A stretch of DNA of 64,000 bases, taken from NCBI GenBank assembly GCA_030765055.1, contig CM060953.1:97405701-97469700 (forward strand). Reading direction: 5' to 3'. The position numbers were made by a program, and so were the translations under genes. Positions 35,546-46,733 of this stretch are shown piece by piece. Numbering within the stretch: position 1 is the stretch's first letter; every line of letters starts with the position of its first letter. The notes below the pieces were generated by a model. It was not told the origin of the DNA and did no database searches. It saw nothing but the letters and a program-made list of their open reading frames with translations. This DNA is from Mantis religiosa. Taxonomy: Eukaryota > Arthropoda > Insecta > Mantodea > Mantidae.

Positions 35546-36267
35546 GTAAATCATGATTAGCATGAAAACTAGATGTGATACTAGATATGATTTGGAAAAC
35601 CAGTGACATTTCTGAAATCAGGATACCCTTATGTAGTCATCACTTATCAGATGCTTTGCTGCAAATACCGTGCTGGGTAGTATAATCTTTCTATATGAAC
35701 CAATTCAAATAATAATTTTAGTAATCAGGACAAATTACACCTCTTTTTTTTTTTTTTTTCCATGAGGCAGCAGAGATGAAGGATCACTGTTTACTCTGTC
35801 AGATCTGAAAAATTGGGTATAACATGTGCCATTTGCTTGTTGGCATTGTTCAAAGAAAGAGCAGCACCTTTAGATCAGTTACCGTAATTAGTAAGAGATA
35901 TTTACCTTAATCTGCCTTGCAATACTGCAGATACTTAAAATAGAAGCGAATTAATTTCAGGAACAGTAAATAGCATTAATTCACAAACTGTATTACTGTT
36001 AGATTTATTAATTACAATATTGTAATTATTTAAGAATATAATTTGCTGCATTAGGCATTTTAGGACCTCTGTCCATTTCCAAAGCCTCATCCCTAGTTTT
36101 CCTTAAATTTAAGTATTTTTCTGTTGTACTAGACATGGAAATCAGGACTGAAAGGAAATCTGTTGTGGTATCAGCAATTAGAACAAAAAAAAATCAAAGA
36201 TAACACTTTCCTTTGATGCAAATTAATTGTTTCTCCATAATAGCCATGTATAGGCTAAAGTTTTGGA
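35546..36267. other. No gene recognised
   Basis: Intronic sequence with a T-tract at 35744-35759. Confidence 0.5.
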
Positions 36268-36838
36268 TTCAACCCTGAAAAATTCAGTGACATGCACAGG
36301 ATTTGAACCATGGATCTCCTGGTTTCCATCCGGTCGTTCTTAACCTTGGAGCTACCATGGCCAACATGCCGTCATGACATTAAATTATCCAATTGGCTCG
36401 TCAGTTTTCCTGATAAGCTGCTAGGGATCCTCGTATTCAACATACACACCGTTTGTGGCAACTTACTATTGTAAGTACTTGAATCCCAGGCTTCATCTTA
36501 AACCATTATTATTAAGTTAATTGAGTTAAGTTACATTATTAGCCTATACACAGCTAGTATGGAGGAACGATTAATTTCCATCAATTAACTTAATAATAAT
36601 GGTTTAATGATGAAGCCTGGGATTCAAGTACTTGCAATACTAAGTCGCCGCAAACGGGTGTATCTCGAATATGAGGACCTCTAGCGGTTTACCAGAAAAA
36701 CATACAAGGCAATTGGAGAATTTAATGTCAGGACGGCACATTGGTCATGGTAACTCAAAGGTTAAGAGTGAAAACCGGGAGATTTGTGATTCAGATCCCA
36801 ACCATGGCATTGAATTTTTCGGGGTTGACTCTATATAT
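36268..36838. repeat. Inverted pair of tRNA-derived SINEs, family 1, forming a large palindrome
   Basis: A minus copy (36268 to about 36530) and a plus copy (about 36580-36838) mirror each other over their SINE heads (CAACATGCCGTCATGACATT against AATGTCAGGACGGCACATTG). They also mirror over non-SINE flanking sequence (CAAGTACTTG, GATGAAGCCTGGGATTCAAG, GTATCTCGAATATGAGGACC and complements). The centre holds GCCTATACACAGCTAGTATG and ATTAATTTCCATCAATTAAC, a SINE tail. The duplicated unit is therefore SINE plus flank, not two independent insertions. Confidence 0.8.
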
Positions 36839-37304
36839 CCAAAACTTTTCTCTATTATAATTCTTGGTTTTTCAGTGTAAAAGAATTAAAAGATTAAATA
36901 TTTTGAAGAGAGTTAAAATAGTATAATATAAACACATTAAAATGTAAAATTGAGCTTTGAACTTGAAGTATGGAATATTTGAATATTATAACAATTGAAA
37001 TAATGCTTGTCTCTTATAAGTTAAATTGTGAAATGTAATCAATTCAGCTAGGTTGTAAATATAAATTTATCTCAGCTATGATATTTAACTATTACCCTTT
37101 CTGTAACCTTTATACAAACCTTGATAACCTTTTATACAAATGCTTCCCAAACAATAACCATTGGACATAAAAGTGATCTTAGATAAAATCTTTGGACAAG
37201 AAATCTAGAAAAATGTATATAATTTTCATTCACCACATATATTCCTTGCTATAAGTTCAGAATGTATGTGTTTAGGTATACCTAGTACTTATATTCACTA
37301 CTGG

Positions 37305-37490
37305 CTTTAAATACTGTATACCCATGACAAGAAGGCAAGAGACGAATGAAGGGGAGAGGGGCTTGAACTGTTTATCTGCTCTGTTAGTGGATCTGTTTAC
37401 TAGGAAATAGTGTATGAGAGTGCATATGAGTCACCCATGCTGGCAGATCTACTAGTTGTTGCAGTAACTGTAGTGATAGGTATTATGCAT
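37305..37490 (+). repeat. Unclassified dispersed repeat, copy 2
   Basis: Reverse complement of 1932-2119. Contains ACAAGAAGGCAAGAGACGAA and ATATGAGTCACCCATGCTGG. No coding. Confidence 0.7.
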
Positions 37491-38065
37491 AGGTGAGTTA
37501 TATGACAACACTTGCATATTTTAAACGAATCTGCATCCTTGTGTACTGGGAAGGCAAGCATAAAACTGTTGGGACAGCAAAAGTGATTACATTACACATT
37601 CCTCTAGCTTGCCTTCTTGTTGTAGGTCTACAGTAGACATATACATCCAGTTATATGGAACTCCTTATGTATAACTCTATAAACACTTACTTCGTGCTTA
37701 CATTGACTTGCTTATATACTTGCAATGTGTGAAATTTGATAGAGTACTGTTTGTGTACTCTGCACTCAAGAAAATAGAAACATTCTTATCATTATTTATA
37801 TTCTCCAATGAGAATGTTGGAGCTTCTCCAAGGAAGCTCAGTGTGACATTTGTAACTAGTTTTGGTGACTGCGTTTTTGTATTCAGAGTGTCAGAATCCA
37901 CTGTGAAATGAGGTGGGTTGTATTTGTGGCTTACCATTAGATAGAATATGGGAAAACAAATAGGACAGAGAGAGAGAGAATATAGTGCACTGGCACCTCC
38001 ACAGCATCTTCATACTGATTTGTTAATTGTAATTTTTTATTAATATATTTTCCCCAATGTTGCAG
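37491..38065. other. Intron end before a Sirt1 exon
   Basis: No gene. The acceptor TTTCCCCAATGTTGCAG ends at 38065. Open frames of about 70-80 codons on both strands near 37700-37930 have no recognisable product. Confidence 0.55.
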
Positions 38066-38172
38066 GTTCATAAAAATACTAGAAAAACATAAAAAGCTCC
38101 TGAGGAATTATTCTCAGAACATTGACACCCTGGAACAAGTTGCAGGCATTGAAAATGTAATAGAGTGTCATG
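38066..38172 (+). CDS. Sirt1: Sirt1 exon (NIDTLE motif)
   Basis: Encodes (R)FIKILEKHKKLLRNYSQN, then IDTLEQVAGIENVIECH(G). QNIDTLE contacts NAD. The His of ECHG corresponds to the catalytic His363 of human SIRT1. The exon ends CAT G, followed by donor GTAAGT, and GA of the next exon completes Gly. The following intron of 11.8 kb contains the Penelope composite and piggyBac 2. Confidence 0.95.
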
Positions 38173-39078
38173 GTAAGTAAATGTATGTGTGGTTTGAAAT
38201 AAAAATACTTAAAAGAGCACTTTTAAGGAATCTGCTACTTTTCCCTAATGCATTGTTATATATATGAAATAATTTGTTTCTCTTGCAGAAAAACCAAATA
38301 CTGAAATAACATTTTAGGAAAATGATCATCTGATCACATAAATATTCACAGTTGATAAATATTTCATGTTTTAACTTCGCTTCTCTTCTTTTCTCTTTTG
38401 GAAAAGGTAGTAGTATAGTACCTGATGGTGAAAACTGTAATATAACAAACGAGCATCAGTGCAGCGACTTTAAACGAGAATAAATCAGAAATTGTTTTAC
38501 ATCATTAATTGAACATTATTGGGGAGTAAATTATAGGTAATGCAATAAATGTAAAATTTAACTCGATTTAATAATGGTTTGTAAGGATTTTCATATTTCA
38601 AATAGTCTTCAGGTTAGCTCATATTTCCTGATTTATAAGTACTTCATGTTTTTGTGAATCTTAAATTGAATTATTGATTTTGATTATTCATATTTGAGTT
38701 TTCAAATAAGCTGAAGATATTTGGAAACAGTACACCTAACCTTTGTTAACATTAAATTCTGCATGTAATATATTGAAAAATAGCTAAGTTCTACATTCAT
38801 TTCTTTCATTATTGATACTGTGGAACAATTAAGCTTCATCTAAGAATTTTTTTAGTAGAATTCATTGTCCAAGATCCAGCATTTAGTTCTGATTAGTTTG
38901 GTAGAGCTATCAAATGAATTGTATAGTAGTAATAAGAAATTACTGTCAGGGCAACTTGAATTTACAAACATGCAGTTTTGCTAATCACCACCGCCTTGTA
39001 TACCAGTATACATCTGTTTATACGGCAGATAACACAAATAGATGAGTACAGCAATAGAATTATATTGCCATACTACAA
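38173..39078. other. Intron, no gene recognised
   Basis: AT-rich intronic DNA. No repeats were identified. Confidence 0.5.
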
Positions 39079-39091
39079 CACATACTATGAT

Positions 39092-39479
39092 TACGTAAAA
39101 TATGAAGCTATTAACAGTGAAGCAAACAAATATATACAAATATAATAATTTGTAACTTAAAACTTCACTTACGTTATAAGAAATTATAATTCTTATAAAT
39201 TCTCCAGAATTTATAAGAAAAGTATCATCATTTCTAATAAGATAAGTGAATAAAACTATAAATAGAAGTATTTATAAACAGTGGAGCTTCATCAATCAAA
39301 AACACTTTTTAAACCAATTCTCGAACTGTAAAAACACTTAAGCTCCACTTACTTTTGAAATTAGGACATGTTTCAAAAGTAAGTGGAGCTTAAGTGTTTT
39401 TACAGTTCGAGAATTGGTTTAAAAAGTGTTTTTGAAAGATAAGTGAAGTTTTAAGTTACAAATTATTATATTTGTATAT
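39092..39479. mobile_element. Palindromic Penelope-like unit (family B2) with a second palindrome nested inside
   Basis: The outer arms share AATTTGTAACTTAAAACTTC and its complement, as at 46980-47010. ACATACTATGATT (39079-39091) and ACATATTATGATT (39480-39492) flank it, a 13-bp duplication with one change. Inside, 39297-39433 is a second near-perfect palindrome with arms of about 60 bp (CAAAAACACTTTTTAAACC and CTTAAGCTCCACTTACTTTT) around GAAATTAGGACATGTTTC. It has no hammerhead core or coding. Confidence 0.8.
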
Positions 39480-39492
39480 ACATATTATGATT

Positions 39493-40283
39493 GTTCAGAA
39501 ATATCTTCCCCTGACCCTTAATTTCTTGCCTGTTCGATCTGCAGACCTAACAGGCTCCTAACTTTTTTTTTATGGAAATACTTCAGTTCAATGACGTTTC
39601 AAACCAGACCACATCCTATGTAGGATCCAAAGAACAGGCTACAGGCAGAATTCAAATTATTTTATTACAAAGCATCTTGAATTTTCGAGTATGATTGCAT
39701 CAAACCATGAGATAGAGAATAGCTTGAAATGCATAACTTCAAAAAATGAAGACATTAAAAATTTGCATTGTTGCATTGTGCTATTTTTTAACCTAATGAT
39801 TCACTTACAGCAGCATGTTGAAGCTCCTCAGAGACAAATGCCAGACTCTTTACTATAGCGGTTTTCAAGTCATGAAGTCTATACTTTTCTTATGCCACTG
39901 CCAAATGTGTGTGATTGCAAATGTGACTAAGAATAAAATAGAAGTATGCTTTGGAATGAAATGTGTTGAACACAATCACCAAAAGTCTTTCATATAGGTA
40001 ATTGTACATTTTGTAAAATAATAATAATAAAACTTAAAATTTTGTTGAAAGCAGATTTTCATCTTTTTTGCTCCAAACATTAAAGCATGGTTTTAAGCCA
40101 AAATAATTGCAAGGAAGAAAACTTGATTATTTGCTTTATGTTATATTATTTCTTCGTCTGCTTCATGCCTATTTGGGTTCCAAAATCTTGTTGTATCCAT
40201 ATATTAATATGTAAATTTTTAAACAAATATGTTTAGACATGTATTAATACGTCTGAACATATTTCTTTAAAAAAAAAATAAAG
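39493..40283. other. Intron; possible fragment of a FLYWCH-type zinc finger
   Basis: At 39815-39994 the + strand reads CHCQMCVIANVTKNKIEVCF, then EHNHQKS. The spacing C-C then HNH resembles a FLYWCH finger from a transposase-related protein. Too short to be sure. The rest is AT-rich. Confidence 0.3.
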
Positions 40284-40373
40284 TTTAAAACAAAGTTCAT
40301 ACAAATGTAACAATTTGAAAATTAGAACTTCACTTATCGTATAAGAAATGATGATAGTTTTCTTATAAATTGA

Positions 40374-40420
40374 ACAGGATCACGATTTCAAGTACAAATT
40401 TTACACATCTTCAGCCAGAA
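40374..40420 (-). ncRNA. Hammerhead ribozyme motif, family B2 (left arm)
   Basis: Minus strand: TTTCTGG, core CTGAAGA, stem II region, GAAATC, then GATC. The core matches CTGANGA and GAAA. Stem I pairing is weaker than in the right arm. Confidence 0.5.
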
Positions 40421-40586
40421 ACAACAAAGCTGTCGCCATCATTACAAATGCTAGATGTTAATATGTTCTTGTTAGTACTACCAAATTCTGAAGAAAAAAA
40501 ATTAAGAACCGAATCGACTGCCAGTTACTAAAATTAGGCAAGTGAGTCAACCTTGTATATACTTTTCTCCACTTACAAGTTTTTTA

Positions 40587-40628
40587 TGAAGACTAGTTTC
40601 TGGGGACTTCTCCCCTATCGTCAGCTCT
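40587..40628 (-). ncRNA. Hammerhead ribozyme motif, family A (left arm)
   Basis: Mirror image of the motif at 44032-44073, with identical sequence on the minus strand: AGAG, CTGACGA, a GGGG/CCCC stem II, GAAACTAGTC. Confidence 0.7.
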
Positions 40629-42324
40629 GTGGTAGACTGATGATGCATCCGGTGTCTGCATCTGGCTTGGTGTTGTGCTGCCATCTAACGTCCTGGTAAG
40701 TTTGATGACGTCATCTACGGCGGGAATTTCAAAATTCATCAAGAGGTCCTGTTTTTTCGTAATAAATATGTTTTCCCAAATCTGTAGTTCCAGAGGTTTC
40801 TTTGCCTGTTTGATCAGTTCTATTTCTTGTTTTATGTTGTGATTCTCAGACCAAAAGTGATGTGATACGGCCGACTTGTCCATTTGTTTGAATTTAATAT
40901 TTCTGAAGTGTTCTTTCATTCTTGTTCCCAGATTCCTTTTGGTCTTACCAATGTATATCTTGTCACAATCCTGGCAACTCATTTGGTAAATGCCTGATAA
41001 TTGAGTTTTCGGTGTGCTATTTTTTAGAGGGTGGTTTAGTAAGTTGCGGATGTTGTGTTTGTTGAGGGGCTAATTTTATGTTGAAGCTCTTAAATATCTT
41101 TTCAAATTTTTTGAAGTATTTTGGATGAAATGTAAATTTTCCATATCTGGTGTTTGGGTTTTCTAGTTTTTTTAACGTAGTAATGTCCTTTAAGTATTTG
41201 CTTCTTTTGTGTCTATAGATCAGTTTTTTGATGAAATTTGTGTTATAGTTGTTCAGTTCGGCAACCTGGTGTATGTGAGCGTACTCCTGTTCATATTCTG
41301 CTTTTGTTAGCGGAATGTTGATTAATCTGTGAACTAAACTATGGAATACTGCATATTGATGTTGTACTGGGTTGAATGGGTTGCATTTAATGTAATTGTC
41401 AACATGTGTTGCTTTTCGGTATATTCCAAATTGTAATCCTGTGGGTGTTCTAATGATTTTCAAATCTAGAAAAGGTAGCCATTCATCCTGCTCTACTTCA
41501 ATGGTGAAAACTATGGATTTTTCTTGTAGGTTTAGCAACTTTATAGCATCCTCGGTTAGTCTTCTAGGGACTATCGCAAACACATCGTCGACATATCTAT
41601 GCCAACATTTGAAAATATGTGGAAAGGCTTTAGTAATGTGTGTTTCCAAATTACTCATGAACAGATTAGCTAGTAATGGTGAAAGAGGGTTACCCATGGC
41701 CAAGCCTGCTGTTTGTTGGAAGATCTTGTTGGAGAACATGAAGCTGTTTTGTTCAATACATAGGGTGGTTAATTTGATGTATTCCTCTATTTTATCATCT
41801 GCAACGTTGCTTTTGGAAAACCAGCCTTTCATCAATTTTGGAATTTTTTCTACTGGTATGCTCGTGAATAGAGATCTGATATCAAAGGACACCATCACCT
41901 CTTCAGTTTTTATAATTGTGTTTTCAATTTTCTTTACTAAATCAAATGAATTGTTTATGCTTAGAGATTCAAACTTTTCAAACTTGTCAAATTCTTCCAA
42001 CAACCATTTTGCCAGTTTGTAAGTCGGGGCATCTATATTGTTAATAATGGGTCGCATGCTGTTGTCTGTCTTGTGAATCTTAGGTAGGCAGTATAATTTT
42101 GGCAAATTAGGGTTGTTTACAATTATACTATTTTTCATCTTATGTGGCACTACTGTATTTTCTTTAATTGCTTTTTTGGTGGTTTCTATGTATTTCCTTA
42201 AAGGGTTTTTGGTTAGGGTTGTATATTCTGGATTTTGTAGTAGATGTTCGACTCGCTGGTTGTAATCATTTCGGTCCATAATGACTACCGTATTTCCTTT
42301 GTCTGCTTTCAGATAAACCAACAT
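40593..42324 (-). pseudogene. Penelope-like RT and GIY-YIG endonuclease, left arm
   Basis: RT reads from 42324 down to 41017, the endonuclease from about 41000 to 40593. The protein is identical to the right arm apart from the first residues encoded in the spacer. The arm carries the same 2-bp deletion that separates RT and endonuclease frames in the right arm. The N-terminal part of the element is missing. Domain detail is given under the right arm. Confidence 0.92.
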
Positions 42325-43643
42325 TGAACCAAAAACCAGTTTTTTATCTGAAAGCAGACAAAGGAAATACGGTAGTCATTATGGACCGAAATGATTACAA
42401 CCAGCGAGTCGAACATCTACTACAAAATCCAGAATATACAACCCTAACCAAAAACCCTTTAAGGAAATACATAGAAACCACCAAAAAAGCAATTAAAGAA
42501 AATACAGTAGTGCCACATAAGATGAAAAATAGTATAATTGTAAACAACCCTAATTTGCCAAAATTATACTGCCTACCTAAGATTCACAAGACAGACAACA
42601 GCATGCGACCCATTATTAACAATATAGATGCCCCGACTTACAAACTGGCAAAATGGTTGTTGGAAGAATTTGACAAGTTTGAAAAGTTTGAATCTCTAAG
42701 CATAAACAATTCATTTGATTTAGTAAAGAAAATTGAAAACACAATTATAAAAACTGAAGAGGTGATGGTGTCCTTTGATATCAGATCTCTATTCACGAGC
42801 ATACCAGTAGAAAAAATTCCAAAATTGATGAAAGGCTGGTTTTCCAAAAGCAACGTTGCAGATGATAAAATAGAGGAATACATCAAATTAACCACCCTAT
42901 GTATTGAACAAAACAGCTTCATGTTCTCCAACAAGATCTTCCAACAAACAGCAGGCTTGGCCATGGGTAACCCTCTTTCACCATTACTAGCTAATCTGTT
43001 CATGAGTAATTTGGAAACACACATTACTAAAGCCTTTCCACATATTTTCAAATGTTGGCATAGATATGTCGACGATGTGTTTGCGATAGTCCCTAGAAGA
43101 CTAACCGAGGATGCTATAAAGTTGCTAAACCTACAAGAAAAATCCATAGTTTTCACCATTGAAGTAGAGCAGGATGAATGGCTACCTTTTCTAGATTTGA
43201 AAATCATTAGAACACCCACAGGATTACAATTTGGAATATACCGAAAAGCAACACATGTTGACAATTACATTAAATGCAACCCATTCAACCCAGTACAACA
43301 TCAATATGCAGTATTCCATAGTTTAGTTCACAGATTAATCAACATTCCGCTAACAAAAGCAGAATATGAACAGGAGTACGCTCACATACACCAGGTTGCC
43401 GAACTGAACAACTATAACACAAATTTCATCAAAAAACTGATCTATAGACACAAAAGAAGCAAATACTTAAAGGACATTACTACGTTAAAAAAACTAGAAA
43501 ACCCAAACACCAGATATGGAAAATTTACATTTCATCCAAAATACTTCAAAAAATTTGAAAAGATATTTAAGAGCTTCAACATAAAATTAGCCCCTCAACA
43601 AACACAACATCCGCAACTTACTAAACCACCCTCTAAAAAATAG
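42324..43643 (+). pseudogene. Penelope-like reverse transcriptase, right arm
   Basis: A 439-aa frame, 5'-truncated: Penelope RTs normally have more N-terminal sequence. Motifs in order: LKADKGNTVVIMDRNDYNQR (residues about 9-28), LPKIHKTDNSMRPIINNIDA, MVSFDIRSLFTSIPVEKI (motif A with catalytic Asp), GLAMGNPLSPLLANLFMSNL (motif B), CWHRYVDDVFAIVP (motif C, YVDD catalytic pair), FTIEVEQDEWLPFLDLKIIR (FLDL motif D/E), GIYRKATHVDNYIKCNPFNP and HKRSKYLKDI in the thumb. These are typical of PLEs, which relate to telomerase RTs. A stop at 43641 is caused by a 2-bp deletion: copy A2 has CCCTCAGAACAA where this copy has CCCTCAACAA. Ancestrally the frame continued into the GIY-YIG domain. The catalytic residues are intact. 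Confidence 0.93.
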
Positions 43644-43659
43644 CACACCGAAAACTCAA

Positions 43660-44067
43660 TTATCAGGCATTTACCAAATGAGTTGCCAGGATTGTGACAA
43701 GATATACATTGGTAAGACCAAAAGGAATCTGGGAACAAGAATGAAAGAACACTTCAGAAATATTAAATTCAAACAAATGGACAAGTCGGCCGTATCACAT
43801 CACTTTTGGTCTGAGAATCACAACATAAAACAAGAAATAGAACTGATCAAACAGGCAAAGAAACCTCTGGAACTACAGATTTGGGAAAACATATTTATTA
43901 CGAAAAAACAGGACCTCTTGATGAATTTTGAAATTCCCGCCGTAGATGACGTCATCAAACTTACCAGGACGTTAGATGGCAGCACAACACCAAGCCAGAT
44001 GCAGACACCGGATGCATCATCAGTCTACCACAGAGCTGACGATAGGGGAGAAGTCCCCAGAAACTAG
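43660..44067 (+). pseudogene. GIY-YIG endonuclease domain of Penelope-like element, right arm
   Basis: The frame reads SGIYQMSCQDCDKIYIGKTK, with GIY and YIG 11 residues apart, then NLGTRMKEHF (catalytic Arg region) and SAVSHHFWSENHNI (conserved His and Asn). It ends LLMNFEIPAVDDVIKLT and a variable tail. The CxxC before YIG is the zinc-finger-like insertion known for PLE endonucleases. It nicks DNA so that the PLE RT can prime reverse transcription. The frame is offset from the RT by the 2-bp deletion. The coding end overlaps the hammerhead motif. Confidence 0.92.
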
Positions 44068-44073
44068 TCTTCA
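44032..44073 (+). ncRNA. Hammerhead ribozyme motif, family A (right arm)
   Basis: AGAG (stem I), CTGACGA (core), a GGGG/CCCC stem II with AGAAGT loop, GAAA, then C-TA-G stem III of 2 bp, T and C (cut site GTC), then TTCA. All catalytic positions are intact. Hammerheads with very short stem III are established in PLEs. Here it overlaps the 3' end of the endonuclease frame. Confidence 0.7.
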
Positions 44074-44165
44074 TAAAAAACTTGTAAGTGGAGAAAAGTA
44101 TATACAAGGTTGACTCACTTGCCTAATTTTAGTAACACTTTCTGAAATACTTCTTTTTATTCTAT

Positions 44166-45085
44166 ATCGACTGCCAGTATTTCAAAATTCATTACGCGAT
44201 GATAGTTTTTTAAAATAAATATATTTTCCCAAACCATTAAATCAATCGGACCATTTAATTGTTTTAATAATTTAACTTCCGGGTTTATTTCAAAGTTAAA
44301 TGACCAAAAATGATCTGCTACGGCCGATTTATCAATCTGTTTATACTTAATGTTACGAAAATGTTCTTTCGTTTTGCATTCTAAATTACGTTTCGTCTTT
44401 CCAATATAAACTTAATCACAATCGAAACCATTAAACCGATAAATACCAGAGTTTTTTATTATTAGGAATTTTATCTTTTTTAGAGAAATGCAATAAATTT
44501 TTAATACTATTTATTTTGAGGAACTAAAGTTATACCAGACTCTTTAAAAAAAATTGAAAATGTTTATTAACACAAGGATGGTAATTAAATTTTTTTAAAT
44601 TATAATCGTCTCTTATTTTTTTAAGTGTAGAAATATCATTAACAGTATTTTTATATTTGAATTTTTCAATATTTTTTATTTAGAAAGTCATTATTAAAAC
44701 CATTAAGGCAGTATTAATAAATATTCTTTAATAAATTCATCTTTATTCAGGGATATATTTATTAATCTCTAAATCCGACTATTGAAAACAGCAAATTTAT
44801 GTGAAAAGGGCTTAAAACTTTTATTTTTTTGTAATTATCAATATTAGTAAACTTCCTATAAATACCAAAGTTTAATCTAATATTTCTTATTATCTTTAGA
44901 TCTAGAAAAGGAAGAAATCCATTAATTTCAGTTTCTAATGTAAGTTTTATATCGTTATCTTGCAAAGTTAGTAATTTTAAAGCATCATTTGAGTTTATCG
45001 GGAACAATTGCAAAAATATAAACATCTCTATACCAAGCTTTAAAAATTAAAGGGAATGCTTTAGTGACTTGCATTTCGAAAAAAA
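44166..45085 (-). pseudogene. Decayed Penelope RT and GIY-YIG, family B left arm
   Basis: A minus-strand fragment at 45025-44762 reads FINSNDALKLLTLQDNDIKL-like sequence, then FLPFLDLKIIRN and NFGIYRKFTNIDNYKK (Penelope FLDL and thumb motifs). Further down is a degraded endonuclease (DHFWSFNFEI, NFEI) to 44178. Many stops are present. Confidence 0.75.
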
Positions 45086-46550
45086 CTCATAAAAAGATCA
45101 ATGTTAGATTATATAAAACTGATAAACCTGTTTCTTTTGATGTAACTGCCTTATTTCATAGTATTCCTAGAGAAAAGCTTTTAATTTATTTTAAAATATT
45201 GGTTGAATTCAATAAATTTACATGAGGACTTAATAGTTGATTTTGTTAAACTTACTGAGTTTTGAAAGGGTAGAATTTAATGTCATGTTGGCACGTTGGC
45301 CATAGTAGCTCAAATGGTTAGAGCGGCTGGATGGAAACCACAAGATCCGTGATTCAAATCCCGGCTATGGCTTTGCATTTTTCATTCTGGCTCTACCCTG
45401 TCATAGTACGTCCTACACACGTCTAGTGTGAAAGAACCATTAATGTTTAAATGAAAATTTTTTCACTTCTAATAGTGAATTATTTCAACAAACTTCTGGC
45501 TTAGCAATGGGTAATCCTCTATCACCTTTTCTTGCTGATCTTTCTATGAGTTTTTTCGAAATGCAAGTCACTAAAGCATTCCCTTTGATTTTTAAAACCT
45601 GGTATAGATATGTTGATATTTTTGCAATTGTTCCTGATACTCATAAAAAATGCATTAAAATTACTAAATTTGCAAGATAAAGCTATAAAATTTGCATTAG
45701 AAACTGAAATTAATTTCTTCCTTTTCTAGAACTAAAGATAAGAAATAATGATAAATTAAACTTTGGTATTTATAGAAAGTCTACTCATATTGATAATTAC
45801 ATAAATAAGTTTTAACCTTTTTTCACATAAATTTGCTGTTTTCAATAGTTTGATTTATAGATGAATAAATATACCCCTGAATAAAGATGAAGTTAATAAA
45901 GAATATAAACATATTAATACTGCTGTAATTAATGGTTTTAATAAAGACTTTATAAATAAAAAATATTGAAAAATTTAAATATAAAACAACTGTTAATGAT
46001 ATTTCTACCCTTAAAAAAATAAGAGACAATTATAATTTTTAAAAATTTACTTACTATCCTTGGGTTAATAAACATTTCCAAAAAAATTTTTTAATAATTT
46101 GGTATAGCGTAAGTTCCTCAAAATAAATATAGTATTAAAAATTTATTGCATTTCTCGAAAAAAGATAAAATTCCTGATAGTAAAAAATTTGGTCTTTATC
46201 AGTTTAATTGTTTCTATTGTGATAAAGTTCATATTGGAAAGACAAAACATAATATAGAAACCAGGATGAAAGAACATTTTCATATCATTAAGTATAAACA
46301 AACTGATTAATGTGCCGTAGCAGATCATTTTTGGTCATTTAAATTTGATCATTTGGTCATCGAAATAAATCCGGAAGTTAAATTATTAAAACAATTAAAT
46401 GGTCCGATAGATTTAATGGTTTGGGAAAAGATATTTATTTTAAAAAATAAACATCGCGTAATGAATTTTGACATACCAGCAGTTGATTCTGTTTTTAGGT
46501 TTGTTTCATTTTCAGTTGATGGTAATGGTGAAAAAACATGGTAATCAAGA
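45086..46550 (+). pseudogene. Decayed Penelope RT and GIY-YIG, family B right arm
   Basis: RT parts: PVSFDVTALFHSIPREKLL near 45125-45180; after the SINE, ELFQQTSGLAMGNPLSPFLA (motif B) at 45478-45540 and WYRYVDIFAIVPD (motif C, one Asp lost). Then FGIYRKSTHIDNYIN, a GIY-YIG remnant at 46195-46300 (YQFNCFYCDKVHIGKTKHNI) and MNFDIPAVDSVFRF. It is strongly AT-biased and full of stops. Confidence 0.78.
45267..45450 (+). mobile_element. tRNA-derived SINE, family 1, copy d
   Basis: CCATAGTAGCTCAAATGGTT (A box), GTGATTCAAATCCCGG (B box), then GCCTATGG-type end. It interrupts the Penelope RT between FVKLTEF and MNENFFTS. The short tail contains CACACGTCTAGTGTGAAAGA and ATTAATG. Confidence 0.85.
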
Positions 46551-46579
46551 TTTCCTTGACAACGGAGTTTGTTTTTTGG

Positions 46580-46624
46580 TGTACTGAGGACGAAAGCAAT
46601 TTGCTTGTGAAATCGATTTCCATT
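46580..46624 (+). ncRNA. Hammerhead ribozyme motif, family B1
   Basis: GTA, CTGAGGA, AAGCAA/TTGCTT stem II, GAAATCGATT (2-bp stem III, cut site ATT). Core intact. It is followed by AAGTGGAG and later GCTTCACTGT. Confidence 0.6.
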
Positions 46625-46733
46625 AGAAAGAAGTATTAACATTAATTTCTTAAGATAAGTGGAGCCTTAGTGGCAAATATTTATATTCGTGTAATATTTA
46701 TTGCTTCACTGTAACTAGCTTCATTTTCTACGT

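Larger units (their letters stand above)
40525..44165. mobile_element. Penelope-like element family A, perfect-length inverted pair, 12-bp target duplication
   Basis: Arms 40524-42317 and 42343-44136 are both 1794 bp, inverted, and separated by 25 bp (42318-42342). Each arm encodes an identical RT and GIY-YIG endonuclease, truncated at the same 5' point. ATCGACTGCCAG stands at 40513-40524 and 44166-44177. Both arms end in the same hammerhead-bearing 3' module. This is either a recent inverted insertion or, less likely, an assembly artefact. Confidence 0.9.

Noticed and set aside
41396..42022. 208-codon frame antisense to the Penelope RT (also 42638-43264)
   Set aside because: It mirrors the RT in both arms with identical sequence and has no domain. 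It is a shadow of the conserved RT frame.
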